Assembly (NCBI RefSeq): GCF_029626155.1
Contig: NZ_JARUBL010000001.1
Location: forward strand, 5,312,501 to 5,376,500
Length of the DNA: 64,000 bases
Origin: Solwaraspora sp. WMMD1047
GTDB lineage: Bacteria > Actinomycetota > Actinomycetes > Mycobacteriales > Micromonosporaceae
Direction: 5' to 3'
This document shows positions 58,287 to 64,000 of this stretch, in pieces (position 1 is the first letter of the stretch; each line of letters starts with the position of its first letter). A program made the position numbers and the translations under genes. The notes beneath the pieces were generated by a model. It saw nothing but the letters and a program-made list of their open reading frames with translations, made no database searches and was not told the origin of the DNA.

Positions 58287-58364
58287 CCGGGGTCCGGTCC
58301 GGCGGAGCCTCCGGGAGTCTCCCCGTCTCCAGCCGGTCACCCCCGGGCCGGACCCCCTCAACGC

Positions 58365-58402
58365 AGAGCGCCCCGCCTCCCACCAGGGAGACGGGGCGCT
58401 CT
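58365..58402. terminator. Bidirectional terminator after the late operon
   Basis: AGAGCGCCCCG (58365-58375) pairs perfectly with CGGGGCGCTCT (58392-58402), and inside CTCCC pairs with GGGAG. It lies between the holin gene and the leftward lysogeny genes, and can stop transcription from both sides. Confidence 0.75.
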
Positions 58403-58415
58403 CGTGCGTCCAGGG

Positions 58416-58589
58416 TCAGGCGAGGCGGCGGAGCACGGTGAGCGCGTCGTCTACGCCGTCGCGGTACCCGTCGGCTGCGTCGTCGGCGTCGGTGAGCAGG
58501 GCGGTGACGGTGGCGATCGCCTCGGCGAGGGCGTCGCTGCGGGCCTGGTCCAGCTCGGCGGTCAGGGCGGCGGCGAGGGTGGGGGACAT
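58416..58589 (-). CDS. Small acidic protein of the leftward lysogeny region
   Basis: 57 residues, ATG at 58589 with GAGGAG ahead. Helical and Asp/Ala-rich (SPTLAAALTAELDQARSDAL, LLTDADDAADGYRDGVDDAL). It lies 9 bp after the next gene upstream, so the two are one unit. No family recognised. Confidence 0.55.
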   Translation of the reverse strand: MSPTLAAALTAELDQARSDALAEAIATVTALLTDADDAADGYRDGVDDALTVLRRLA

Positions 58590-58598
58590 CGTGGCTCC

Positions 58599-58790
58599 TC
58601 AGGCGGTCAGGTGCTGGCAGGGGCAGAGGATCTGCGCGGGGAGGTCCGGGGAGTCGCACCACCAGCACCAGCCGTCCTCGGTGCGGCTCATGTGGCAGGG
58701 GCAGGTGATCAGCCCGGTGTCCCGGCACACCGGGCAGGTCTGCTGCTCGGTGAGACCGGCTACCTGCTGCTCCAACTCCGCGTACGTCAT
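58599..58790 (-). CDS. Small double zinc-knuckle protein
   Basis: 63 residues from the ATG at 58790. TCPVCRDTGLITCPCH and CWWCDSPDLPAQILCPCQ give eight cysteines, enough for two zinc sites as in DnaJ-type domains. A 20-bp palindrome (58805-58824) lies just upstream and should control it. A longer start (58817) would lie inside that palindrome. Confidence 0.68.
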   Translation of the reverse strand: MTYAELEQQVAGLTEQQTCPVCRDTGLITCPCHMSRTEDGWCWWCDSPDLPAQILCPCQHLTA

Positions 58791-58804
58791 GCCCACAACG
58801 CTAG

Positions 58805-58824
58805 TCATCCCATACATGGGATGA
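58805..58824. promoter_or_regulatory. Palindromic operator (best copy)
   Basis: TCATCCCATACATGGGATGA has perfect 9-bp arms around AC. It lies 15 bp upstream of the zinc-knuckle gene start. Two weaker copies are at 58983-59002 and 59440-59459. Confidence 0.65.
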
Positions 58825-59146
58825 CAGTGCCTCTGACCTGCACGGATACGGCCGCGCGAGGCCTCGGGCGGACCGCCCGATCCGCCCGCTGTCCGATTCG
58901 ACCGGCTATCGGCGCCGGGGTGACGGCGCGTCGACCGTCCGAGGTGGACAGTGTAAGCCGGGTTGGCCGACTACCCCCTTACGTACCTCATGCATGGGAT
59001 AGGTCTGCCCGAACGGCCGAGTAGCTAAGCAGGTCAATTGGGACAGCGTTACGGAACTGCCGCAGCTACTCGGACATACCGACCGCTGCCGGGAACGAAA
59101 CGGGCACCACGGCCCGTGACCTTGCCCGATATCACCCGGTCTGGGG
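58825..59146. other. Intergenic regulatory stretch, no gene
   Basis: 322 bp between two leftward genes. It contains one operator-like site (58983-59002). I see no coding sequence in it. Confidence 0.5.
58983..59002. promoter_or_regulatory. Operator-like site, second copy
   Basis: The right arm ATGGGATAG matches the best copy at 7 of 9 positions; the left arm GTACCTCAT matches at 5 of 9. It lies in the middle of the 322-bp gap. Confidence 0.4.
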
Positions 59147-59452
59147 TCAGCCCTTCAGCCACCCGGCCCGCAGCCGCGCGTTGTGCGCGGACACCGCCCG
59201 GTCGATCCGGCCGTGACCCACCCCGAGCTGCTCCTCCGCCTGCTCCCGGGTCCGCCGCGCCCACGGATGCTGGGACTCCGGCCCGGTGCGCCTGGTGCCC
59301 TCCCACGCGCCCTGGTCGCCGGCTGCCCGGATCGCCGAGGCCGCGATGTCGGACAGCGCCCGCGCTTCGGCGGTGCGCTCCAGGCCGCGGAGCCGCTCCA
59401 GCTGCTCCAGCCGCTCGATGAGCTGCGGGATGGTCAGCGGCATCTCAGGCAT
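59147..59452 (-). CDS. Leftward prophage protein, unknown, under operator control
   Basis: 101 residues from the ATG at 59452 (ATG 59443 also possible). Helical, with LTIPQLIERLEQLERLRGLE and a basic second half (TRREQAEEQLGVGHGRIDRA-like region), so DNA binding is possible. An operator-like site overlaps the start codon, so its protein product or another regulator may shut it off. Confidence 0.6.
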   Translation of the reverse strand: MPEMPLTIPQLIERLEQLERLRGLERTAEARALSDIAASAIRAAGDQGAWEGTRRTGPESQHPWARRTREQAEEQLGVGHGRIDRAVSAHNARLRAGWLKG

Positions 59453-59459
59453 GGGATGA
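59440..59459. promoter_or_regulatory. Operator-like site, third copy
   Basis: The right arm ATGGGATGA is identical to the best copy; the left arm GCATCTCAG matches at 6 of 9. It covers the start codon of the 59147-59452 gene. Confidence 0.5.
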
Positions 59460-59480
59460 GCGTACTCGAGGGGCCGGCTA

Positions 59481-59693
59481 TCAGCCGATGCTGCGCAGGA
59501 TCCGGCCGATCGCACCGCCGACCCGGGGACGGCGGACGAGTTGGCCGGTCCAGCGTTGCGCCCAGTCGAGCTGCGTACAGCCATCCGGGCTGCACTCGCC
59601 GCACCGGCCGCCGTCCCGGTGCCCGGTCAGGGTCCGTGCCGCGGCCTCGGCCAGGGCGGCGTGGGTGGGTGCGCCGTCGTCCATCGAGGTCAC
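59481..59693 (-). CDS. Small Cys-rich protein, module copy 2 (gene C)
   Basis: 70 residues from the GTG at 59693, 2 bp after the gene B stop. MDDGAPTHAALAEAAARTLT, a Cys group (CGECSPDGC), QLDWAQRWTGQLVRRPRVGG. It matches the island copy (17995-18213) almost throughout. Possible single zinc site; function unknown. Confidence 0.7.
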   Translation of the reverse strand: MTSMDDGAPTHAALAEAAARTLTGHRDGGRCGECSPDGCTQLDWAQRWTGQLVRRPRVGGAIGRILRSIG

Positions 59694-59695
59694 GG

Positions 59696-59947
59696 TCAGA
59701 CCACCTCGATCTCGACCTGGCGGCCGTCGACGAGCACCGTCACGACGCCGTTGGCGTCGGCGCACCTGGCCAGCCGGGCCGAGGTTCGCAAGGCCCGGTT
59801 GATGGCGTCGGTGCGGCTCTGCGGTCCGGCGGCGGCCAGGCCGTCGAGGGCGACGACAGCGCGGGGGGTCAGGTTGACGGTGAACCGGGTCAGACCGACC
59901 GCGCTCACCGGCTGGTCGTCGCCGGGGTCGGCCGGCGGGGTGGTCAC
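59696..59947 (-). CDS. Ribbon-helix-helix protein, module copy 2 (gene B)
   Basis: 83 residues. TRFTVNLTPRAVVALDGLAA and SRTDAINRALRTSARLA form an RHH fold; the protein ends VLVDGRQVEIEVV. The GTG overlaps the gene A stop. Same order and spacing as in the island. Confidence 0.75.
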   Translation of the reverse strand: MTTPPADPGDDQPVSAVGLTRFTVNLTPRAVVALDGLAAAGPQSRTDAINRALRTSARLARCADANGVVTVLVDGRQVEIEVV

Positions 59948-60174
59948 TGCTGCTCCTGGTCGGTGAGCGCGCGGATCTGGCTGGTAGTGCGGGTGGCCCA
60001 GGCCCGGAGTCGGCGCATCGTGTCCGCTCTCGCCGCCTCCATCTCCGGCCGCAGGAGCGCCCGGTCAAGCCATTCCCGGGCCGAGGCGTCGTCTAGTTCG
60101 GCGCGGTGCTGCTCGGCGGCGGCACGCAGCTCGGCGAGCGTTCGCGGCCGGCGGCCGGGCCATGGGTGATCCAT
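59944..60174 (-). CDS. Small helical protein, module copy 2 (gene A)
   Basis: 76 residues from the ATG at 60174. RRPRTLAELRAAAEQHRAEL is identical to the island copy, followed by WLDRALLRPEMEAARADTMR. First gene of the three-gene unit, with a perfect hairpin 24 bp upstream. Confidence 0.7.
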   Translation of the reverse strand: MDHPWPGRRPRTLAELRAAAEQHRAELDDASAREWLDRALLRPEMEAARADTMRRLRAWATRTTSQIRALTDQEQQ

Positions 60175-60197
60175 CCGCGCGCGCCTCCCGGGTCGGG

Positions 60198-60240
60198 GGC
60201 GCGGTGCCGGGCTGCGTCGTGGGGGGCCCGGCACCGCGCC
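60198..60240. terminator. Perfect 15-bp hairpin upstream of module copy 2
   Basis: GGCGCGGTGCCGGGC (60198-60212) and GCCCGGCACCGCGCC (60226-60240) with a 13-nt loop. A related hairpin sits in the same place before module copy 1. It may end transcription from the XRE-TPR gene or act as a leader attenuator. Confidence 0.65.
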
Positions 60241-60387
60241 GCTCGTGCGGGACGCGGTTACGGGGCCAGGCCATTTGCCGATGGAGTCCGGTCCGGCGTC
60301 GCGTCCTCACCCGATGCTGCTCGGTGATCACGCACCGTCCCAGATGCACAGTGTCCGGGAACTGACCCTCCGGAATGGATCTAGTAC

Positions 60388-61623
60388 CTACGTACGTGCC
60401 GCCCCCGTCAGCTCCGCCAGCTCGGCCAGCTCGGCCGACATCGCCCGCCGCCGCCCGTCGCTGATGGTCCGGACCACGTCCCGGGCGTACCGCTGGTGCC
60501 GCAGCCATGCCGGCGCCCGGTGCCGAAGGTCGCTGAGAACGTCGGTCGCATCACCCCAGCGGCCCATCTCCGCGCACGCCCACGCGACGTCAAGGCGGTG
60601 CCGCTGCCACGAGGTGGCGTCCGCGCCGTCGTCCGGCCGGATCCGTTCCGCCATCGCCACCACCCGGTCAGGGGCGCCTGTAACGGCGGCTGTCTCGACC
60701 CGCATCATCTCGACCGCCGACGACCGCACTCCGTCCAGGACGAGCAGGTGATCCCCGCCGATCGGCCGGTCGGCCAGGCGGGCGGTCGCCGCGGCTGCCG
60801 CGTCGAACATCTCGGCCGCGTCACCCGGCCGCTGATCCCGGGCTGCTGCGGCGGCTCCCGTCATCAGCAGCCAGCCCCACACGGCCAGCTCGGCCGGCTC
60901 GGCTCGGCTCATCCGGGGCTCGACCGCGTCCGCCGTGTTCACGGCGAGGGCCTCGGCCTCGGCCAGGCGCGCCTGGCGGAGCAGGAGCCAGCACCGCTGC
61001 TTGATCGCCGCCGCCGCGAGGGTCTGGTCTCCGGCGGCCTCGGCGGCCGTCAGCGATGCGGTCAGCGCGGCGTGGGCGAGGTCCCCGGCGCGGATCTGGA
61101 TCAGGAGGGAGCCGGTGAGGTGGAGCACCCGGGAGAGGGTGGCGTGGGCCTGGCCGTGTTCGTCGGATTGGGCGACCTCGGCGGCCGCCCGCGCGTCCGT
61201 GATCAGCTCGGGCAGCTCGGCGAGCACCGACCCGTAGGCCGCGCCGTGGTACGCCTGGTCGGCGCGGCGGAGGCGGGCCCGGATGGCATCGAGCCCCGGG
61301 GGCGGTCCGGCCGGGGCGGTGGCGACCGACCCGGCGAGGCCGCGGGCGGGGGTGAGCGCTTGGCGTACCTGGATCAGGGACAGCGGGCGGTGCTCGGGCT
61401 CGCGCCGGGCGGCGGCTTCGGATGCGTCGCCGACCAGGGTGGTGGTGGGGACGCCGAGGGCGCGGGCGAGTCTGGCGACGGTGTCGAGCCGGGCTGAGGT
61501 GCGTTCGTTGCGTTCGAGCTTGGACACGGTGGCGACGGCGAGGCCGGCGTGCTCGGCCAGCTGCTCCTGCGTCATCGCCTTCGACCGGCGGAGCCTGGCG
61601 ATGTTGTCCCCAATGGTGGCCAT
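60388..61623 (-). CDS. XRE-family regulator with TPR-like domain (prophage copy)
   Basis: 411 residues; AGGAGGG precedes the ATG at 61623. HTH: MTQEQLAEHAGLAVATVSKL. After a Pro/Ala linker (100-115) come TPR-like helical hairpins (LRRADQAYHGAAYGSVLAEL, AHATLSRVLHLTGSLLIQIR) to the end. It precedes the module in the same direction. Regulators of this type may answer small peptides or metabolites; in a prophage it could tie module or lysogeny expression to host state. Confidence 0.8.
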   Translation of the reverse strand: MATIGDNIARLRRSKAMTQEQLAEHAGLAVATVSKLERNERTSARLDTVARLARALGVPTTTLVGDASEAAARREPEHRPLSLIQVRQALTPARGLAGSVATAPAGPPPGLDAIRARLRRADQAYHGAAYGSVLAELPELITDARAAAEVAQSDEHGQAHATLSRVLHLTGSLLIQIRAGDLAHAALTASLTAAEAAGDQTLAAAAIKQRCWLLLRQARLAEAEALAVNTADAVEPRMSRAEPAELAVWGWLLMTGAAAAARDQRPGDAAEMFDAAAAATARLADRPIGGDHLLVLDGVRSSAVEMMRVETAAVTGAPDRVVAMAERIRPDDGADATSWQRHRLDVAWACAEMGRWGDATDVLSDLRHRAPAWLRHQRYARDVVRTISDGRRRAMSAELAELAELTGAART

Positions 61624-61759
61624 GATGGTGCCCTCCTGCCCGAGGGTCGGCCGGGCCCCTGCCCGGGCCTGTCTACCTGCGACCGTACGCCGTGTCGGCT
61701 GGCGCTGCTACGCTGCCACCCCGGGGGCCGGCCTGCCCGCCGGCTCCGCCAGCAACGTG

Positions 61760-61789
61760 ATGACCCCGACCTGGGTAGGTCGGGGTCAT
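61760..61789. terminator. Strong hairpin terminator
   Basis: ATGACCCCGACC (61760-61771) and GGTCGGGGTCAT (61778-61789) form a perfect 12-bp stem with a 6-nt loop. It lies between the small membrane protein gene and the XRE-TPR gene. No clear T-run on either side. Confidence 0.65.
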
Positions 61790-61820
61790 TGCTGTCTGTG
61801 ACGCGATATGACTATCCAGC

Positions 61821-61853
61821 GGGGGGGGGCTTCGATGCTGCTTTTTGAAGCCC
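61821..61853. repeat. G9 run and second hairpin
   Basis: Nine G in a row (61821-61829), then GGGCTTC (61827-61833) pairing with GAAGCCC (61847-61853) around a T5 loop region. It probably ends the leftward transcript of the 61880-62083 gene. Such G-runs are prone to length change or sequencing error. Confidence 0.5.
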
Positions 61854-61879
61854 GGCCCCGATCCCCCTCCACCCTCCGA

Positions 61880-62083
61880 TCAGCGTGCTGCGCGCCGGGT
61901 GTCCGGGCCGGCCGGGACGGCCCAGAGGTGGCGGCCGGGCCGCACCCGGGCGGCGTCGCAGTAGCCGGCGACGTAGCCGGCTGCGCGTGCGTGGCGGAGT
62001 CCGGCGGCGAGGATGGCGCCGGAGCCGGAGACGGTGGCGACGAGGATCATCCAGGTCAGTGGTGACCTGGCTATGTGGATCAT
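61880..62083 (-). CDS. Small membrane protein next to the integrase
   Basis: 67 residues from the ATG at 62083 with GGAGGAAG ahead. One membrane span (LTWMILVATVSGSGAILAAG) followed by a basic tail (RPGRHLWAVPAGPDTRRAAR). Role unknown; not an excisionase by appearance. Confidence 0.6.
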   Translation of the reverse strand: MIHIARSPLTWMILVATVSGSGAILAAGLRHARAAGYVAGYCDAARVRPGRHLWAVPAGPDTRRAAR

Positions 62084-62261
62084 TGCTTCCTCCCGTGGCG
62101 GTGGTGGAAGTTGCAGGTGCAAGGGGCTCACGGTAGTCGGCTGGTTACGTCCATGGTCATCATCTGTCCAGGCAGGAATCCGCCTGGTCACCGAGTGATC
62201 ACGTAGCATGATCGGCTATCGGCCGTTCCACCTGTTAGGACACCCTCACACCGTCATCCGC

Positions 62262-63200
62262 TCATCCCGGCATCTCGCCCATCACCCGGTCATAAGCCCG
62301 GCGCGCTCGCGCACCCCTCGCGGAGGCGCCGTAGTGCCGCAGCATCTGCGGTGATCCCCACCCCGCCAGCTCCATCAGGTCGCCCTCCGCCCCTCCTCGA
62401 TCGAGCCACTGATGGGCGAACGTGTGCCGGAACAGGTGCGGCCAGACCTTGAGTCCGAGTCGCTTGGCTCGGCGGTAGATCATCCGTCGGATTCCTGACG
62501 GTGTCATGCCGCTGCGGCGGCGGGTGCCGATCCACAAGGCGGTCACCCCTAGTTCCGTCACGGCCTTGTGGCGGGCGCGGACCCGAAGGTACCGATCAAG
62601 AGCGAGGGCTGCCTGGTTGTCGAAGCGCACGATCCTGGTCTTGGCGCCCTTGCCGGTGACGGTGGCCTGCCGCTGGCCGAGGTCAACGGCGTCGACCTGG
62701 AGGAGCGCCAGCTCGGCGAGGCGCCCGCCGGTGGCGGCGAACAGCCGGATGATCGCCGCGTCTCGGCGGCCCTCGAAGTCGCGACGGGCCTCAGCATCCT
62801 TGAGCAGTAGAGCGAGTTGCTCAGCCGCGATGACGGGAGGTGGGGTATCGCCGAGCTTCGGCGGGGGTGGCGGCTTCAGCCGATCGCCGAAGATGTTCGG
62901 CTGATCTTCCTCCACCGAGTACCACCGCCAGAATGCCTGGAGGCATCGACCGACGTTGTTTACGTAGCTGGCGGAGTATTCCAGGTCTTGCAGGTGAACG
63001 AAGAAGCGGCGGACGTGGTCGATGGTCACCTCGGACCAGTCGTCGATCTCCGAAGGGAGCCATCCGCCGAACCACCGGACGACATCGATGTACATCTCGA
63101 TGGTTCGGGGCGAGCGGCGGTTGGCGCGGAGGGAGAGCGCGAAGGAGTCGATCCAGGGGGTGACCCAGGCCGGGACGGCGGGCCGGGGGTGGCGTGGCAT
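62262..63200 (-). CDS. int: Tyrosine recombinase (phage integrase)
   Basis: 312 residues. N-terminal SAM-like core-binding domain (SFALSLRANRRSPRTIEMYI). Catalytic domain: Arg in GGRLAELALLQVDAV, Lys in VTGKGAKTR, HLFRHTFAHQWL (His and Arg), GWGSPQMLRHYGAS (Trp/His position and the Tyr nucleophile in HYGAS). It lacks the AP2-like arm-binding domain of lambda Int, resembling XerC/D-like actinophage integrases. It lies 118 bp from attR in the tRNA, the normal place. Confidence 0.92.
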   Translation of the reverse strand: MPRHPRPAVPAWVTPWIDSFALSLRANRRSPRTIEMYIDVVRWFGGWLPSEIDDWSEVTIDHVRRFFVHLQDLEYSASYVNNVGRCLQAFWRWYSVEEDQPNIFGDRLKPPPPPKLGDTPPPVIAAEQLALLLKDAEARRDFEGRRDAAIIRLFAATGGRLAELALLQVDAVDLGQRQATVTGKGAKTRIVRFDNQAALALDRYLRVRARHKAVTELGVTALWIGTRRRSGMTPSGIRRMIYRRAKRLGLKVWPHLFRHTFAHQWLDRGGAEGDLMELAGWGSPQMLRHYGASARGARARRAYDRVMGEMPG

Positions 63201-63251
63201 GCCTCACCGTCCCCCGGAAGAGGGCCGGCCCGGGATCGGGGCGACGGTGAT

Positions 63252-63317
63252 AAGCGAGTGGTCTGTGAGCATCGTGCCATGACTTTCTCGGCGGGCTCAT
63301 CGACGTTTTCGCTGGTG
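63252..63317. repeat. attP right-arm repeats
   Basis: AAGCGAGTGG (63252-63261) and GTTTTCGCTGGTGG (63305-63318). The first also occurs in the left arm (21841) and outside attL (21642); the second also at 21696-21709. They are likely integrase-binding or target-derived sites. Confidence 0.55.
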
Positions 63318-63390
63318 GTGGGCGCGGCAGGTTTCGAACCTGCGACCCCTCGCTTGTAAGGCGAGTGCTCTCCCACTGAGCTACGCGCCC
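63316..63390 (-). tRNA. tRNA-Val (anticodon UAC)
   Basis: Acceptor GGGCGCG (63384-63390) pairs with CGCGCCC (63320-63326). The anticodon arm is CTCGC-CTTACAA-GCGAG with anticodon TAC, and the T arm GCAGGTTCGAAACCTGC is standard. CCA is encoded (63316-63318), and these bases belong to the phage side of the junction. Confidence 0.93.
63318..63363. other. attR: attR core within tRNA-Val
   Basis: Identical to 21720-21765. It covers the tRNA from the 3' end through the anticodon loop into the anticodon stem, so integration left a whole tRNA here. Confidence 0.9.
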
Positions 63391-63474
63391 CGACGCCGTA
63401 CGGCATGACGGGAGCCGGCTTGCCGGCGGCGGCAAGCTTACCCTGTCGTGCCGGTCCGGCTCCGGCGACCGCCG

Positions 63475-63936
63475 TCAGCTCGCGGCGGCCAGTGCCTTGC
63501 GCCAGGCGGACTGGTCGCGGGCCTCGCCGGGGGAGTTCATCTCGGCGAACCGCACCACGCCGGCCTTGTCGATCACGAAGGTGCCCCGGTTGGCGATGCC
63601 GGCCTCTTCGTTGAAGACGCCGTACGCCTGGGCGACCGCGCCGTGCGGCCAGAAGTCGGCCAGCAGGGGGAACTCGAAGCCCTCCCGGTCGGCCCAGACC
63701 TTGTGGCTGTAGGCCGAGTCGACGCTCACCGTCAGCAGCTGCACCTGGTCGTTGACGTACTCGTGCAGGTTGTCGCGCATCTCGTACATCTCGCCGGAGC
63801 AGGTGCCGGTGAACGCGAGCGGGTAGAAGACCAGCAGGACGGTTCGCCGGCCGCGGAAGTCGGAGAGCCGGACCTCCTGGTTGTTCTGGTCCTTCAGCAG
63901 GAAGTCCGGTGCCTCGGCGCCCACCTCGATCGGCAT
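63475..63936 (-). CDS. AhpE-type 1-Cys peroxiredoxin
   Basis: 153 residues. The peroxidatic Cys lies in FYPLAFTGTCSGEM (PxxxT-x-C motif). GAEAPDFLLKDQNNQEVRLS and GTFVIDKAGVVRFAEM are typical for AhpE, which reduces peroxides and peroxynitrite in actinobacteria. Length is normal. It is chromosomal and flanks the tRNA on the side away from the prophage. Confidence 0.88.
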   Translation of the reverse strand: MPIEVGAEAPDFLLKDQNNQEVRLSDFRGRRTVLLVFYPLAFTGTCSGEMYEMRDNLHEYVNDQVQLLTVSVDSAYSHKVWADREGFEFPLLADFWPHGAVAQAYGVFNEEAGIANRGTFVIDKAGVVRFAEMNSPGEARDQSAWRKALAAAS

Positions 63937-64000
63937 ACCCCACCCCTTCGGTCGTCGGCCGGCGGATCATCGCCGGACCCGTATGAGTATGCCGGGTACG

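Larger units (their letters stand above)
21720..63363. mobile_element. Complete tRNA-Val-integrated siphovirus-type prophage
   Basis: The element is bounded by a 46-bp identity (21720-21765 and 63318-63363); the period is 41598 bp. It has a full set of modules: immunity switch, early and replication genes, terminase, capsid, tail, lysis, lysogeny operon and tyrosine integrase next to the intact tRNA gene. All late genes read in one direction and I see no frame-disrupting damage in key genes, so it could be inducible. Head genes (HK97-fold capsid, separate scaffold, MuF), a tape measure and frameshifted chaperones indicate a long non-contractile tail. Confidence 0.92.

Noticed and set aside
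61808-62065. Plus-strand gene after the G9 run as a phase-variable gene
   Set aside because: It is antisense to the small membrane protein, lacks a ribosome site and shows no family motif.
1-64000. CRISPR arrays, insertion sequences, rRNA genes
   Set aside because: No regular direct repeats with unique spacers, no transposase of IS type and no rRNA sequence were seen.

Overview
The window is high-GC DNA from an actinomycete, most likely a member of the Micromonosporaceae. The GC-rich third codon positions, frequent GTG starts, and host genes (RNase H fusion, Nif3, DUF3040, SNF2 plus SWIM pair, XRE-TPR regulator plus flavoprotein, AhpE-type peroxiredoxin) all fit; the genus is an inference. 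It falls into three parts: ordinary chromosome (1-17948), a short accessory island (about 17949-21719), and a complete siphovirus-type prophage (21720-63363) inserted in the 3' half of a tRNA-Val gene, followed by chromosome again (peroxiredoxin, 63475-63936).

Chromosomal part. A leftward run encodes RNase H/phosphatase (partial), a coiled-coil zinc-ribbon protein, a Nif3-like metal protein, a flavoprotein and an XRE-TPR regulator. A Prim-Pol-like protein points the other way. A three-gene flavin electron-transfer operon follows (ferric-reductase-like membrane flavoprotein, FMN-binding protein, ApbE flavin transferase). Then come a DUF3040 membrane protein, the SWIM/SNF2 pair, a beta-helix protein, a polysaccharide pyruvyl transferase and a YdcF-like protein.

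Accessory island. It holds a three-gene module (coiled-coil, ribbon-helix-helix, Cys-rich protein), a probably leaderless small gene, an XRE-TPR regulator, a frameshifted HTH antitoxin and a VapBC-type pair. The same three-gene module plus an XRE-TPR regulator lies near the right end of the prophage. The DNA just outside attL also repeats, with matching spacing, the arm-site arrangement found at the prophage right end. I read the island as the worn right end of an earlier related element in the same tRNA gene.

Prophage. A 46-bp identity (21720-21765 and 63318-63363) marks attL and attR, giving an element of about 41.6 kb. Left to right: a divergent repressor/Cro-like switch with repeated CTTCGC boxes; a tightly coupled early operon with many small Cys-rich or membrane proteins, a RecA-like ATPase, an SF1 helicase, a DUF2303 protein and an HTH protein whose gene carries 21-bp-spaced repeats that look like a replication origin; a lone minus-strand 59-aa gene; then terminase, an Acb2-like anti-CBASS protein, portal, a MuF protein fused to a GNAT-like domain, scaffold, capsid, connectors, tail tube, frameshifted tail chaperones, a minus-strand DUF732-like membrane protein, a short tape measure, minor tail proteins, endolysin and an r1t-type holin. 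After a bidirectional terminator, a leftward lysogeny region with palindromic operators runs to the tyrosine integrase.

The points most worth following are the Acb2-like protein, the MuF-GNAT fusion, the duplicated three-gene module with the tandem attachment scar, the in-gene iterons, and the two genes that oppose the late and early operons.
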